Assembly (NCBI RefSeq): GCF_037976825.1 | Contig: NZ_CP150269.1 | Span: 4,477,501-4,541,500 of the forward strand | From: Paenibacillus sp. FSL K6-1330 | GTDB taxonomy: Bacteria > Bacillota > Bacilli > Paenibacillales > Paenibacillaceae | Direction: 5' to 3' | DNA length: 64,000 bases | Shown here: one piece after another, positions 34,995 to 44,762 of the stretch | Position numbering within the stretch: position 1 is the first letter of the stretch | Layout: every line of letters begins with the position of its first letter | Position numbers and translations under genes: made by a program | The notes under the pieces: model-generated | Databases searched by the model: none | Told to the model about the DNA's origin: nothing | The model's input: only the letters and a program-made list of their open reading frames with translations

Positions 34995-35993
34995 TTATTT
35001 CGCGTTTTCCTTCTCTTTTTGGCTGACGATCATTTCCGTCACTTCCTCCGCCTGAGCTAGGACAGCAATCGGATCAAACGGCCAAAATCGTTTGGCATCG
35101 AGATAAAACACGCGATCCTGCTTCACCGCTTCAATCGAAGTCCACACCTTGTCCTTCTTATCCATCTCGGCGCCGTTAGACTCATCAAAGAAGATATAAT
35201 CGCCTGCATAATCTTTGAGTACTTCCATGGAAACCTCTTTGTAAGTCACGTTAGCATCAATCAATTCTTTTTGGATCGTTGCCGGAGGCGTTAGCTGGAG
35301 CTCCTTGTAGATCGCCAAGCCTCCTCGATAAATGCCATCTCCGTAGAGATAGAAGGTTTTACCGAATGCGCCAAAGATCGAGAACGTCTCTCCCTCTTCC
35401 AACACACCGCTCACTTTTGTGCGCAGCGCATCTATTTTTTCATCGAAACCGGCGAGCCATTCTTTTGCTTCTTTTTCTTTGCCCAGTATAGCACCGAGTC
35501 CCTCCACTTCTTCGTGCACGCCTCGATAGGTTTCATAAGGGAGAATGACCGTCGGTGCGATTTTGGACAATTTCTCGTATAATTCCGGGTCCGAGTTAGC
35601 GCTGATAATCAGGTCTGGGTTCAATTCCACAATCTTTTCCGGAGCGCTTTCCCCCGTGTTCTCTATGCCCTCAATCATGTCTTGAATATGGACGTTCTCG
35701 AGATCCGTCGCTGTCGCGCCGACCGGCTTTTCTCCGAGCAACAGCAGAGTTGGCAGGTAGGCATCAACTACAATTCGCTCGGGAGCGGCCGGAATTTCGA
35801 TTTCTCCGTTAATCGTATCCACCTCTCTAGTCGTGGGCGCTGAGGCCTCAGTCTGGGGCTTGTCCGTGCCCGCAGCTGTTTCACCGGCAGAGCCGCCATT
35901 ATTCACGGTATTCCCATTCCCGCTGCATGCCGAAATAACGATCGAGCATAAGACGAGCGTGGAGAGCATGACACGTATTTTAGACTTGAACAT
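34995..35993 (-). CDS. Iron-siderophore ABC transporter substrate-binding lipoprotein
   Basis: A 332-residue lipoprotein: signal LSTLVLCSIVISAC with the lipobox Cys at about residue 23, then a Ser/Gly-rich linker and a class III binding-protein fold (PERIVVDAYLPTLLLLGEKP, ELNPDLIISANSDPE, VFYLDAKRFWPFDPIA). Similar to FhuD/YfiY-type receptors for hydroxamate or citrate-type siderophores. Last gene of the Fur-box operon. Confidence 0.88.
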   Translation of the reverse strand: MFKSKIRVMLSTLVLCSIVISACSGNGNTVNNGGSAGETAAGTDKPQTEASAPTTREVDTINGEIEIPAAPERIVVDAYLPTLLLLGEKPVGATATDLENVHIQDMIEGIENTGESAPEKIVELNPDLIISANSDPELYEKLSKIAPTVILPYETYRGVHEEVEGLGAILGKEKEAKEWLAGFDEKIDALRTKVSGVLEEGETFSIFGAFGKTFYLYGDGIYRGGLAIYKELQLTPPATIQKELIDANVTYKEVSMEVLKDYAGDYIFFDESNGAEMDKKDKVWTSIEAVKQDRVFYLDAKRFWPFDPIAVLAQAEEVTEMIVSQKEKENAK

Positions 35994-36024
35994 GTTTTAT
36001 CCTCCTATAAAATGATAGCTGGAT

Positions 36025-37740
36025 TTAAGCCCCGAATTGGGCTCGATGTAATCGGCTGTATATGCCGTGCGCCGCGAGCAGTTCTTCGTGGATGCCTTGT
36101 TCGGCAATGCCTTTGTCAGCAACAACCACAATCCGATCTGCGTTCTTGATGGTAGCGAGCCGGTGTGCAATTATAAGTGTCGTCCGACCTTCCGACAATT
36201 CGGCCAATGCCTGCTGAATCGCCGCTTCGGTCTCCGCATCCAATGCGGACGTCGCTTCGTCCAGAATAAGAATCGGCGGATTCTTGAGGAACATACGGGC
36301 TATCGACAGGCGCTGCTTCTGTCCGCCGGACAGCTTGACGCCTCTCTCGCCAATTAAGGTGTCCAGCCCATCCGGAAGTGAAGCGACCAGCTCCTCAAGC
36401 TGGGCACGGCTCATGGCTTTCATAATATCGCTATCGTCAGCGTCAAGTCGGCCATAGGCAATATTTTCGCGAATGCTGCCGTCAAACAGGAATACATCCT
36501 GCTGCACGATGCCAATATGGGAACGAAGGGATTGCAGCGTCATGTCTCGGATATCGATCCCGTCAATCGTAATCCGGCCAGCGTCTGTATCATAGAAACG
36601 CGGCAGCAATGAACATAACGTTGTTTTGCCCGCTCCGGACGGCCCCACAAGCGCAACGGTTTCACCGGCACTTATGGACAAACTGACATCCTGCAGCACT
36701 TGATCTTTGTTCTCATACCCGAAGGATACCCCGTGAAAGGCAATGTCTCCCCGCAGACCGTGAACCGGCTTTGCATTAGGCGTATCCGCAACGTCCGGTT
36801 CGCTCTCAAGCAGCTCCAAATAACGCTTAAAGCCGGCGATTCCCTTCGGATACATCTCAATGACCGCATTAATCTGTTTAATCGGGCCGAGGAAGACGTT
36901 GGACAGCATGACAAAAGCGATGAATTCCCCGTTGGTCATCCGGCCTTCGATCACGAACCAAGTACCGCACACCAAAACGAACAGGGAGATGAATTTCATC
37001 AGGATAAAGCTAATCGAAGAGTTCCACGCCATAATGCGGTAGGCAATCAGCTTTGTCACGCGGAAACGGTTGTTGTTCTCGGCGAAACGAGCCATTTCAT
37101 GCTCCTCATTCGAGAAGGCTTGAACCACGCGGATACCGCTGACGTTGTTCTCCACCCTTGCGTTGTAATCGGCGATATCGGAGAACATGCGCTTGAACGC
37201 AGCCGACATTTTTCCACTGAAATAGAGTGATAAATAGACCATCAGAGGTACTATCACAAACGTCATCACCGCAAGCTCCCAGTTAATCCCGAGCATAATG
37301 CCCAAGGCTCCGGCAAGCGTCATAAGGGCAATGAACAGATCTTCCGGACCGTGGTGGGCAATTTCCCCGATATCCATCAGGTCGTTTGTCATCCGCGAGA
37401 CGAGATGTCCCGTCTTGTTGTTGTCAAAAAAACGGAAGGATTGCTTCTGAACCCGATCAAACAGCTTTTTGCGCATATCCGTCTCAATGTTGATGCCGAG
37501 TTTATGCCCCCAATAGGTGACCACGTAATGCAAGAAGGAACTGACAACATAAATGCCGAGAAGACCCAAACAAGCGTATAAGATCCACTTCCAGTTACCA
37601 CTCGGCAGCAAGTCGTCAATCACGCGGTTGACGGCAACCGGGAATATCAATTCAAGTAAAGCCGCAAAGATAGCGCAGCAAAAATCCAGGATGAACAGCC
37701 TTTTATAAGGCTTGTAATAGGAAAAAAATCGACGCAGCAT
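36025..37740 (-). CDS. ABC exporter, fused membrane and ATPase domains
   Basis: A 571-residue half-transporter: six-helix ABC membrane domain (about 1-310) and an ATPase domain with Walker A GPSGAGKTTLC, signature LSGGQKQRLS, Walker B ILILDEATSALD and the H-loop IAHRL. It acts as a homodimer or heterodimer. ATG 37740 with AAGGAGG at 5 bases. It sits inside a siderophore uptake operon, so it may export a siderophore or handle its intermediate; alternatively it is a hitchhiking multidrug exporter. Confidence 0.88.
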   Translation of the reverse strand: MLRRFFSYYKPYKRLFILDFCCAIFAALLELIFPVAVNRVIDDLLPSGNWKWILYACLGLLGIYVVSSFLHYVVTYWGHKLGINIETDMRKKLFDRVQKQSFRFFDNNKTGHLVSRMTNDLMDIGEIAHHGPEDLFIALMTLAGALGIMLGINWELAVMTFVIVPLMVYLSLYFSGKMSAAFKRMFSDIADYNARVENNVSGIRVVQAFSNEEHEMARFAENNNRFRVTKLIAYRIMAWNSSISFILMKFISLFVLVCGTWFVIEGRMTNGEFIAFVMLSNVFLGPIKQINAVIEMYPKGIAGFKRYLELLESEPDVADTPNAKPVHGLRGDIAFHGVSFGYENKDQVLQDVSLSISAGETVALVGPSGAGKTTLCSLLPRFYDTDAGRITIDGIDIRDMTLQSLRSHIGIVQQDVFLFDGSIRENIAYGRLDADDSDIMKAMSRAQLEELVASLPDGLDTLIGERGVKLSGGQKQRLSIARMFLKNPPILILDEATSALDAETEAAIQQALAELSEGRTTLIIAHRLATIKNADRIVVVADKGIAEQGIHEELLAAHGIYSRLHRAQFGA

Positions 37741-37834
37741 AAGGACCTCCTTAATCCGTAATTCCATTATAGAAATGAGCAAGTCCTTTCCTTTAATAAA
37801 GCGCACATTTTAGATCAGTTACGATCTTATCCTG

Positions 37835-38869
37835 TTACGCTCTCGACCTGGATAACAGGTACAGGAAATAGGGAGCACCAATCACCGCAACCACGATCCC
37901 CGTCGGAATCTCAGATGGTTGGATGATCCAACGTCCCAGAGTATCGGCTGTGATGACCAGCAGTGCACCGACCAGCGCCGTTACCGGCAGCAGCATCTGA
38001 TGCTTCGCACCGACCAACCGTCTGGACAGGTGGGGCGCGATAAGTCCGACAAATCCAATTCCGCCGCTTACCGCAACGCATGAGGCTGCCAAGCCCACCG
38101 CCGCTGCCAACAGCTTCAGCTGCTCCCTTGTGACGGAAGCACCGAGTCCCGTCGCCATCGGTTCTCCAAGATTGAGCACGTTCATCACCTGCGCTTTATA
38201 CATGACGAAGGGCAGAAGCACAAGGATCCATGGGAGCAATGCCAATACAAACTTCCAGCTGGAACCCCAAATGCTGCCCGCTAGCCAAGTGGCAACAAAC
38301 TGATATTTTTCAGGACTCAAGCGCAGCGTTAGCACGATCATAGCCGCACTAATGCCCGCCGCAACGGCAATCCCTGTTAACAGGAGCCCCGTCGGCTTAA
38401 AACCCTGATTTTTCTTATAGGCCAGCACGCATATTAATGCAGCGGTTAAGCTGGCCCCAATCAATGCAAGCACCGGCAGTAGATAGACAGGGGCCGCCGT
38501 CGTGCTTGGAAAAAATGAAATGAACAGCATCACCATCAAGCCTGCTCCTGCATTAATCCCCAAGATTCCCGGATCCGCCAGCTCATTACGGGATATTCCC
38601 TGCATCACACATCCCGATATCGCTAGCCCGGCCCCAATAAGCAGCGAGATGACGATCCGCGGCAAGCGGAATTCGAACAGCACCAGCTCCTGCTTATCCG
38701 TCCCGCTGCCAAACAAGGTTTTGATGACCTCAAGTGGCGATAAACGAATGACTCCCGTGTTCATACTGATCAGAAATACCAAAACGATCAGTGCAGCCAG
38801 CACAGACAGGGTTATGATTTTGCGCTTCTTGTCTTTTCGCCCATGCATGGTGTTTGTGATGGTCTCCAT
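37835..38869 (-). CDS. FecCD-family siderophore ABC permease
   Basis: About 344 residues with roughly nine membrane helices; FecCD hallmarks are FRLPRIVISLLIGAGLAISG, MQGISRNELADPGILGINAG and GGIGFVGLIAPHLSRRLVG. The ATG at 38869 overlaps the stop of the preceding permease (TAATG), with GGAGGG upstream. With its partner at 38869-39927 it forms the membrane channel of an iron-siderophore importer (YfhA-like). Confidence 0.92.
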   Translation of the reverse strand: METITNTMHGRKDKKRKIITLSVLAALIVLVFLISMNTGVIRLSPLEVIKTLFGSGTDKQELVLFEFRLPRIVISLLIGAGLAISGCVMQGISRNELADPGILGINAGAGLMVMLFISFFPSTTAAPVYLLPVLALIGASLTAALICVLAYKKNQGFKPTGLLLTGIAVAAGISAAMIVLTLRLSPEKYQFVATWLAGSIWGSSWKFVLALLPWILVLLPFVMYKAQVMNVLNLGEPMATGLGASVTREQLKLLAAAVGLAASCVAVSGGIGFVGLIAPHLSRRLVGAKHQMLLPVTALVGALLVITADTLGRWIIQPSEIPTGIVVAVIGAPYFLYLLSRSRA

Positions 38870-39927
38870 TACAGTTCCCTCCTTTCTTTGCGTGCCAAGT
38901 AGAGGAAGAAGGGCACCCCGATCAACGCGATGATCGCGCCCACCGGTGTCTCGTAAGGAGGGTTCACCATTCTTGCTGCTAAGTCGGCAATGACGACCAG
39001 CAAGCTCCCAAGAACAGCCGAGCAAGGAATGATGAGGCGATAATCCACACCGACCAGCTTGCGCGTGACATGCGGAATCATGAGACCGACAAAGCCTACC
39101 GCACCGACAACCGAGACGGCAGCCCCTGCCAGCACCAGCACGATCACCGTTCCGGCCAGCTTGACAAGTCCCGTTCGCTGCCCGAGCCCGCGGGCGATCT
39201 CATCGCCGAGGCTGAGCATGGTAATGGAGCGTGACAATGCAATAGCTCCCAATATAGCAGCGACGATCCACGGCAGCATAATCTTCAGATGGATCCACTT
39301 AATCCCCGCCGTCCCGCCGGCATACCAGAACGCCATGTCCTGTCCGACCTGAAAATACAATGCGATACCTTCGCTAAGCGCACTTAACAGAGCACTAAGC
39401 GCAGCACCCGCTAGAACAAGACGTACCGGTGTCAGACCGCCTTTTGCCATGGAACTGACACCATACACGAGGACCGCACCTAATCCTGCCCCAAGGAATG
39501 AGAACAGAATCAGGTACATATAAGGCAGCCCTGGAAAAAACGAAAAACAGAGGGCAATGGCAAAACCCGCTCCCGCATTTAATCCGAGCAAACCTGAATC
39601 AGCGAGCGGATTCCGAGTCATTCCCTGCATGATCGCGCCCGATACCGCAAAGCAGGCACCCACCATCGCTCCACCGAGGACTCTCGGCAAGCGCAGTTCC
39701 TGTATGATCTGATGCTCCGTCACATCGGGATTAAAGAAAAACACCGCCTCCCATACATTTCGCAGATCAATCTCGGCCGCTCCGAGCGATATCGATAGAG
39801 CTATGCCAAGCACCAGCGCTGCCACGCCTCCGGTAAGAATCAGGGTCGCAGCCCATGGCCGCCCCTTGAGTTTAACGTGGGTCTTGGAATCTGTAAGACT
39901 TGGATTGGACGTGTTTGATGACATCAT
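38869..39927 (-). CDS. FecCD-family siderophore ABC permease
   Basis: A 352-residue permease: LRLPRVLGGAMVGACFAVSG, MQGMTRNPLADSGLLGLNAG, VGAVGFVGLMIPHVTRKLVG, typical of FecC/FecD and of B. subtilis YfiZ. First gene of the operon, directly after the Fur box. No ATPase of the FecE/FhuC type is in the window; such importers in Bacillus often share the YusV/FhuC ATPase from elsewhere. Confidence 0.92.
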   Translation of the reverse strand: MMSSNTSNPSLTDSKTHVKLKGRPWAATLILTGGVAALVLGIALSISLGAAEIDLRNVWEAVFFFNPDVTEHQIIQELRLPRVLGGAMVGACFAVSGAIMQGMTRNPLADSGLLGLNAGAGFAIALCFSFFPGLPYMYLILFSFLGAGLGAVLVYGVSSMAKGGLTPVRLVLAGAALSALLSALSEGIALYFQVGQDMAFWYAGGTAGIKWIHLKIMLPWIVAAILGAIALSRSITMLSLGDEIARGLGQRTGLVKLAGTVIVLVLAGAAVSVVGAVGFVGLMIPHVTRKLVGVDYRLIIPCSAVLGSLLVVIADLAARMVNPPYETPVGAIIALIGVPFFLYLARKERREL

Positions 39928-39943
39928 TTTCCCCTCAATACTT

Positions 39944-39964
39944 TGATATTGATTCTCATTATCA
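39944..39964. promoter_or_regulatory. Fur box upstream of the siderophore uptake operon
   Basis: GATATTGATTCTCATTATC (39945-39963) matches the classical 19-base iron box GATAATGATAATCATTATC at 16 positions, 18 bases upstream of the first permease ATG. It indicates Fur repression under iron sufficiency. Confidence 0.85.
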
Positions 39965-40163
39965 TCTGTAACTATAAAATAAAGGTCTTTCCTGCGTCCA
40001 TGGACATCTTGAATTTCTCATCTGAAAAAAGTCCATGCCCAAGTCAAGCACTTTTTTCCAAATAAAAGCGATATTTCTTTGGGCTTAATAAAAAGCTCCG
40101 CTCCTATGGATTGTGCCATTGACAGTGAAACCTCTATTCCATTACAATAAATGCTAATTGAAT

Positions 40164-40215
40164 GAGGCGATGGAGTTCGCCATAACCGCTTCAATAGCTA
40201 ATGACTCCTACCAGA
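40164..40215 (+). ncRNA. Fluoride riboswitch (crcB motif)
   Basis: GGCGATGGAGTTCGCCATAA (40166-40185), followed by CCGCTTCAATAGCTAATGA and CTCCTACC, matches the fluoride (crcB) aptamer: a conserved GGCGATGG-loop-CGCC stem, the A-rich joining segment, the GCUAAUGA-type block and a pseudoknot. The 3' part doubles as the 5' arm of a terminator at 40203-40245. It lies 80-130 bases before a CLC-type channel gene, the typical partner. Fluoride would stabilise the aptamer and allow readthrough. Confidence 0.88.
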
Positions 40216-40245
40216 GGTCGCTTTCCTGGTAGGAGTCTGTTTGTG
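40203..40245 (+). terminator. Expression-platform terminator of the fluoride riboswitch
   Basis: GACTCCTACCAG (40203-40214) pairs perfectly with CTGGTAGGAGTC (40226-40237), followed by TGTTTGTG. The 5' arm overlaps the 3' end of the aptamer, so terminator formation and fluoride binding exclude each other. Confidence 0.85.
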
Positions 40246-40292
40246 TATTGAAGAAGGGTTAGCGGCGAATATATAGAAACGGGTGAATTTGC

Positions 40293-41615
40293 ATGATTAA
40301 AAAATGGTTTGAAGGTACCGAAAAATGGCCATACGCCTTGTTGTCCGGTTACTTCATCAAATGGATCGTTCTGGGAAGTGTTGTTGGATTGATGACGGGC
40401 AGTGCTTCCGCCTTCTTTCTTTACAGTCTGGACTATGTAACCTCCCTTCGCATGGAGAACCCTTGGCTGCTGTTCTTCCTTCCCTTGGGAGGAGCCGTGG
40501 TCAGCCTCCTCTATTACAAGTTTGGCAAGAGCAGCACCAAGGGGAATAATCTCATCCTTGAACAAATCCATGGCGGTACGGAATCCGTTCCATTGCGAAT
40601 GGCACCTTTAGTTCTAATCGGAACATTAATCACGCATCTGTTTGGGGGCTCTGCAGGACGTGAGGGTACTGCCGTTCAGATGGGAGGAAGTTTATCGGAG
40701 TGGTTCGGGAAGCTTATCCGCGTCACGCCGGCGGATCGAAAAATACTGCTGATCTGCGGAATTAGCGGCGGTTTCGGATCCATCTTCGGCACGCCGCTAG
40801 CGGGAACGCTATTTGGACTAGAAGTCCTTGCCATCGGACTGATCTCGCATCAAGCCCTATTACCTGCATTCGTAGCCAGCTTGGTCGGGAATCTGATCGC
40901 CACCTCCCTATGGGGCGTCAGCCATCTGCATTATCCGATCGGAGAAATTCCGGCTTTGAGTTTCCTGGTGATCCTAAAGGTGATTTTCGCCTCGATACTC
41001 TTTGGTCTGACAAGCCGACTATTCAGTGAGCTAACCCATTCCTTGAAGCGGTGGTACAGTTATTTCTTCCGCAATCCGATGATCAAAAGCGCTGTCGGCG
41101 GCATCATCATCATTGGGCTGGTTTATCTGCTTGGGACACGCGATTATTTGGGACTGGGTCTCCCCCTGATAGAAGCCTCCTTCACAGACGAGGTATCACC
41201 TCTCGCCTTTCTCGGCAAAATCATCTTTACCTCGCTGACGCTCGGGGCAGGGTTCCAAGGTGGAGAAGTAACCCCGCTGTTTGCCATCGGGGCAACGCTG
41301 GGTAACGCGTTATCGGAATGGATCGGATTATACGCCCCGTTCCTGGCTGCATTAGGATTTATTGCTGTCTTCTGCGGAGCAACGAACACCCCGATTGCTT
41401 GCTTTATTATGGGAATCGAACTGTTCGGCAGTGATGGCGCCGTGTATATGTTTATGGCCTGTGTGATCAGTTACCTGTTCTCCGGGCACTCCGGCATCTA
41501 CACCTCCCAACAAATCGGCATATCCAAACACCTGCTCCTCTCGTTCCCGCTGGGCACCACGCTTGCGGGAGCGAAGACGTTAAAAAAACAGAAGCACAAA
41601 AAGACGTCCGAGTAA
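40293..41615 (+). CDS. CLC-F type fluoride/proton antiporter
   Basis: A 440-residue CLC-family channel/transporter with roughly ten membrane helices. Selectivity regions are GGSAGREGTAVQMGG, where canonical chloride CLCs have GSGIP and GKEGP-type motifs, and FQGGEVTPLFAIGATLG; also GFGSIFGTPLAGTLFGLE. It lacks CBS domains. The upstream fluoride riboswitch makes fluoride export the likely role. It may use a start with weak GGTGAATTTGC spacing at 40293. Its original terminator is the palindrome that was triplicated by IS insertion. Confidence 0.88.
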   Translation: MIKKWFEGTEKWPYALLSGYFIKWIVLGSVVGLMTGSASAFFLYSLDYVTSLRMENPWLLFFLPLGGAVVSLLYYKFGKSSTKGNNLILEQIHGGTESVPLRMAPLVLIGTLITHLFGGSAGREGTAVQMGGSLSEWFGKLIRVTPADRKILLICGISGGFGSIFGTPLAGTLFGLEVLAIGLISHQALLPAFVASLVGNLIATSLWGVSHLHYPIGEIPALSFLVILKVIFASILFGLTSRLFSELTHSLKRWYSYFFRNPMIKSAVGGIIIIGLVYLLGTRDYLGLGLPLIEASFTDEVSPLAFLGKIIFTSLTLGAGFQGGEVTPLFAIGATLGNALSEWIGLYAPFLAALGFIAVFCGATNTPIACFIMGIELFGSDGAVYMFMACVISYLFSGHSGIYTSQQIGISKHLLLSFPLGTTLAGAKTLKKQKHKKTSE

Positions 41616-41624
41616 TCGGACGTC
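41603..41624 (+). terminator. Terminator palindrome, copy 1 (IS target)
   Basis: GACGTCCGA, loop GTAA, TCGGACGTC, a perfect 22-base hairpin preceded by AAAAA. The same 22 bases occur at 43183-43204 and 44763-44784, so this is the target sequence duplicated by the IS1182-type elements. Confidence 0.85.
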
Positions 41625-43182
41625 TCAGGCTGTCGAGAAAGTCTCGACAGCTCTTTTTTGTATATTTAATTCAACACGACACCGCGTTAATATTATATAA
41701 TATTAGTAAATAAACCGTTCGGAAGGGTGTTAAATATGTTGCGTTCTAACCGAGAAAAACAGCAGGCTTACGAGTTTGTTTCGATTGAAGAATTGGTTCC
41801 TCAAGATCATCTGCTCCGTAAAGTGGACAAGTATATCGATTTCTCTTTCATCGACGAAAAGGTCCGTCCGCTTTACTGTGCTGATAACGGGCGACCAGCC
41901 ATCGACCCTGTTGTGTTATTTAAGATGATTTTCCTCGGTTATTTTTACGGCATCCGTTCCGAACGTCAACTCGAACGTGAAATTCAGACCAACCTCGCCT
42001 ATCGCTGGTTTTTGGGGTTAGGTCTGACCGACAAAGTGCCGGACCATTCTACGATTAGCTGGAATCGTCGCACTCGTTTTAAAGATACGGAGATTTTTCA
42101 AGAGGTCTTTGATGAGATTGTGCTGCAAGCCATTCAGCACCGTATGGTAGGTGGACGCGTCCTGGTTTCCGATTCGACCCATGTCAAAGCGAATGCGAAT
42201 AAGCATAAGTACACAAAGGAACAGGTTTTACAAAACACCCGTGATTATGTAGGTGAACTTAATGCCGCCGTAGAGGCCGACCGGAAGGCACATGGAAAAA
42301 AGCGCTAAAGCCTAGAGAGGACGTGATGGAGGAAAAGGAAGTCAAAGTGAGCACGACAGATCCGGACAGCGGTTATATGATCCGCGATGGGAAACCGGAA
42401 GGATTTTTCTACTTAGACCACCGTACCGTAGACCTGAAATACAATATGATTACGGATGTACATGTCACTGCGGGAAATGTCCATGATTCTATACCCTATT
42501 TGTCCCGTTTGGATCGTCAACAACAACGATTTGGTTTTAAAGTAGAAGCTGTTGCTCTGGATTCCGGGTACTTGACTTCACCTATCTGCAAAGGGCTGCA
42601 AAGCCGAAACATATTTGCTGTTATTGCTCACCGAAGATTCCATCCGACTCAAGGTTTATTCCCAAAATGGAAGTTCACGTATGAAGCAGAGCGTAACCTT
42701 TATATCTGCCCGGCAGAGCACGAACTGCAATACAAGACGACCAACCGCGAGGGATACCGGCAGTACGCTTCAGATCCTCAGCACTGCAAGAGGTGTCCGT
42801 TATTAAACGAATGCACGCGGTCTCGCAACCACCGAAAGGTGGTAACCCGTCACGTCTGGGAGGACAGCAAAGAATGGGTGCGAGGCAACCGGTTGAGTCG
42901 ATCCGGGAAATATCTCTACCGAAAACGAAAAGAAACGATTGAGCGAAGCTTCGCGGACGCAAAAGAGCTCCACGGGTTTCGCTATTGTCGTTTGCGCGGG
43001 TTGCAGAACGTCAGGGAGCAAGCCCTGATGACAGCAGCCGTACAGAATATGAAGAAGATGGCGATCCACCTGGATCGCCTGGAAAACAGGGGGTAAACCC
43101 CATTCCCCCCTTTTGAAGTGACCATTTGAAATGTGAGAAACCCTGTACTTTGAAAAAAGTACAGGGTTTCTCGACAATCTGA
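41625..43182 (+). mobile_element. IS1182-family insertion sequence, copy 1
   Basis: About 1,558 bp bounded by inverted ends CAGGCTGTCGAGAAA (left) and the complement of TTTCTCGACAATCTG (right), flanked by identical 22-base palindromes. It carries one split transposase gene, a left-end hairpin (GGCTGTCGAG/CTCGACAGCC with TTTTTT) that acts as an insulating terminator, and a right-end hairpin AAACCCTGTACTT/AAGTACAGGGTTT. The boundaries are uncertain by one or two bases. Confidence 0.9.
41736..43096 (+). CDS. IS1182 transposase, two frames joined by probable -1 frameshift
   Basis: Frame 1 (41736-42308) encodes the DUF772-type N-terminal domain (SIEELVPQDHLLRKVDKYID, RPAIDPVVLFKMIFLGYFYG, VPDHSTISWNRRTR). 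Frame 2 (about 42303-43096) encodes the DDE catalytic C-terminal part (DSGYMIRDGKPEGFFY, YRKRKETIERSFADAKE). At the end of frame 1 the codons GGA-AAA-AAG form the slippery heptamer A_AAA_AAG (42296-42302) in the correct phase, with GGAAGG about 9 bases upstream. A -1 slip gives one ORF of about 450 residues. Start ATG 41736. Confidence 0.8.
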
Positions 43183-43204
43183 GACGTCCGAGTAATCGGA
43201 CGTC
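43183..43204 (+). repeat. Terminator palindrome, copy 2, between the two IS elements
   Basis: Identical to the 22-base palindrome at 41603-41624 and 44763-44784. It serves as the right flank of IS copy 1 and the left flank of IS copy 2. Confidence 0.9.
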
Positions 43205-44762
43205 TTAGGCTGTCGAGAAAGTCTCGACAGCTCTTTTTTGTATATTTAATTCAACACGACACCGCGTTAATATGGTATAATAATAGTAAATAAACCGTTC
43301 GGAAGGGTGTTAAATATGTTGCGTTCGAACCGAGAAAAACAGCAGGCTTACGAGTTCGTTTCGATTGAAGAATTGGTTCCTCAAGATCATCTGCTCCGTA
43401 AAGTGGACAAGTATATCGATTTCTCTTTCATCGACGAAAAGGTCCGTCCGCTTTACTGTGCTGATAATGGGAGACCAGCCATCGACCCTGTCGTGTTATT
43501 TAAGATGATTTTCCTCGGTTATTTTTACGGCATCCGTTCCGAACGTCAACTCGAACGTGATATTCAGACCAACCTCGCCTATCGCTGGTTTTTGGGGTTA
43601 GGTCTGACCGACAAAGTGCCGGACCATTCTACGATTAGCTGGAATCGTCGCACTCGTTTTAAAGATACGGAGATTTTTCAAGAGGTCTTTGATGAGATTG
43701 TGCTGCAAGCCATTCAGCACCGTATGGTAGGTGGACGCGTCCTGGTTTCCGATTCGACCCATGTCAAAGCGAATGCGAATAAGCATAAGTACACAAAGGA
43801 ACAGGTTTTACAAAACACCCGTGATTATGTAGGTGAACTTAATGCCGCCGTAGAGGCCGACCGGAAGGCACATGGAAAAAAGCGCTAAAGCCTAGAGAGG
43901 ACGTGATGGAGGAAAAGGAAGTCAAAGTGAGCACGACAGATCCGGACAGCGGTTATATGATCCGCGATGGGAAACCGGAAGGATTTTTCTACTTAGACCA
44001 CCGTACCGTAGACCTGAAATACAATATGATTACGGATGTACATGTCACTGCGGGAAATGTCCATGATTCTATACCCTATTTGTCCCGTTTGGATCGTCAA
44101 CAACAACGATTTGGTTTTAAAGTAGAAGCTGTTGCTCTGGATTCCGGGTACTTGACTTCACCTATCTGCAAAGGGCTGCAAAGCCGAAACATATTTGCTG
44201 TTATTGCTCACCGAAGATTCCATCCGACTCAAGGTTTATTCCCAAAATGGAAGTTCACGTATGAAGCAGAGCGTAACCTTTATATCTGCCCGGCAGAGCA
44301 CGAACTGCAATACAAGACGACCAACCGCGAGGGATACCGGCAGTACGCTTCAGATCCTCAGCACTGCAAGAGGTGTCCGTTATTAAACGAATGCACGCGG
44401 TCTCGCAACCACCGAAAGGTGGTAACCCGTCACGTCTGGGAGGACAGCAAAGAATGGGTGCGAGGCAACCGGTTGAGTCGATCCGGGAAATATCTCTACC
44501 GAAAACGAAAAGAAACGATTGAGCGAAGCTTCGCGGACGCAAAAGAGCTCCATGGGTTTCGCTATTGCCGTTTGCGCGGGTTGCAGAACGTCAGGGAGCA
44601 GGCCCTGATGACAGCAGCCGTACAGAATATGAAGAAGATGGCGATCCACCTGGATCGCCTGGAAAACAGGGGGTAATCCCCCACTTCCCCTTTTGAAGTG
44701 ACCATTTGAAATGTGAGAAACCCTGTACTTTGAAAAAAGTACAGGGTTTCTCGACAATTTGA
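43205..44762 (+). mobile_element. IS1182-family insertion sequence, copy 2
   Basis: About 1,558 bp, same orientation and length as copy 1 and nearly identical. Differences cluster in the first roughly 260 bases and near the right end, while the central part appears identical. Left end TAGGCTGTCGAGAAA, right end TTTCTCGACAATTTGA. Confidence 0.9.
43316..44676 (+). CDS. IS1182 transposase, copy 2, with the same frameshift signal
   Basis: Same organisation as copy 1: frame 1 (43316-43888) and frame 2 (to 44676) with the heptamer A_AAA_AAG at 43876-43882. One amino-acid change (Glu to Asp in QLERDIQTN) is visible in frame 1. The conserved interruption in both copies argues for programmed frameshifting rather than decay, though both could descend from one damaged parent mobilised in trans. 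Confidence 0.8.

Noticed and set aside
40191..40571. Minus-strand 126-codon frame over the CLC-F start
   Set aside because: Antisense to the fluoride riboswitch and CLC-F gene; no RBS or family features.
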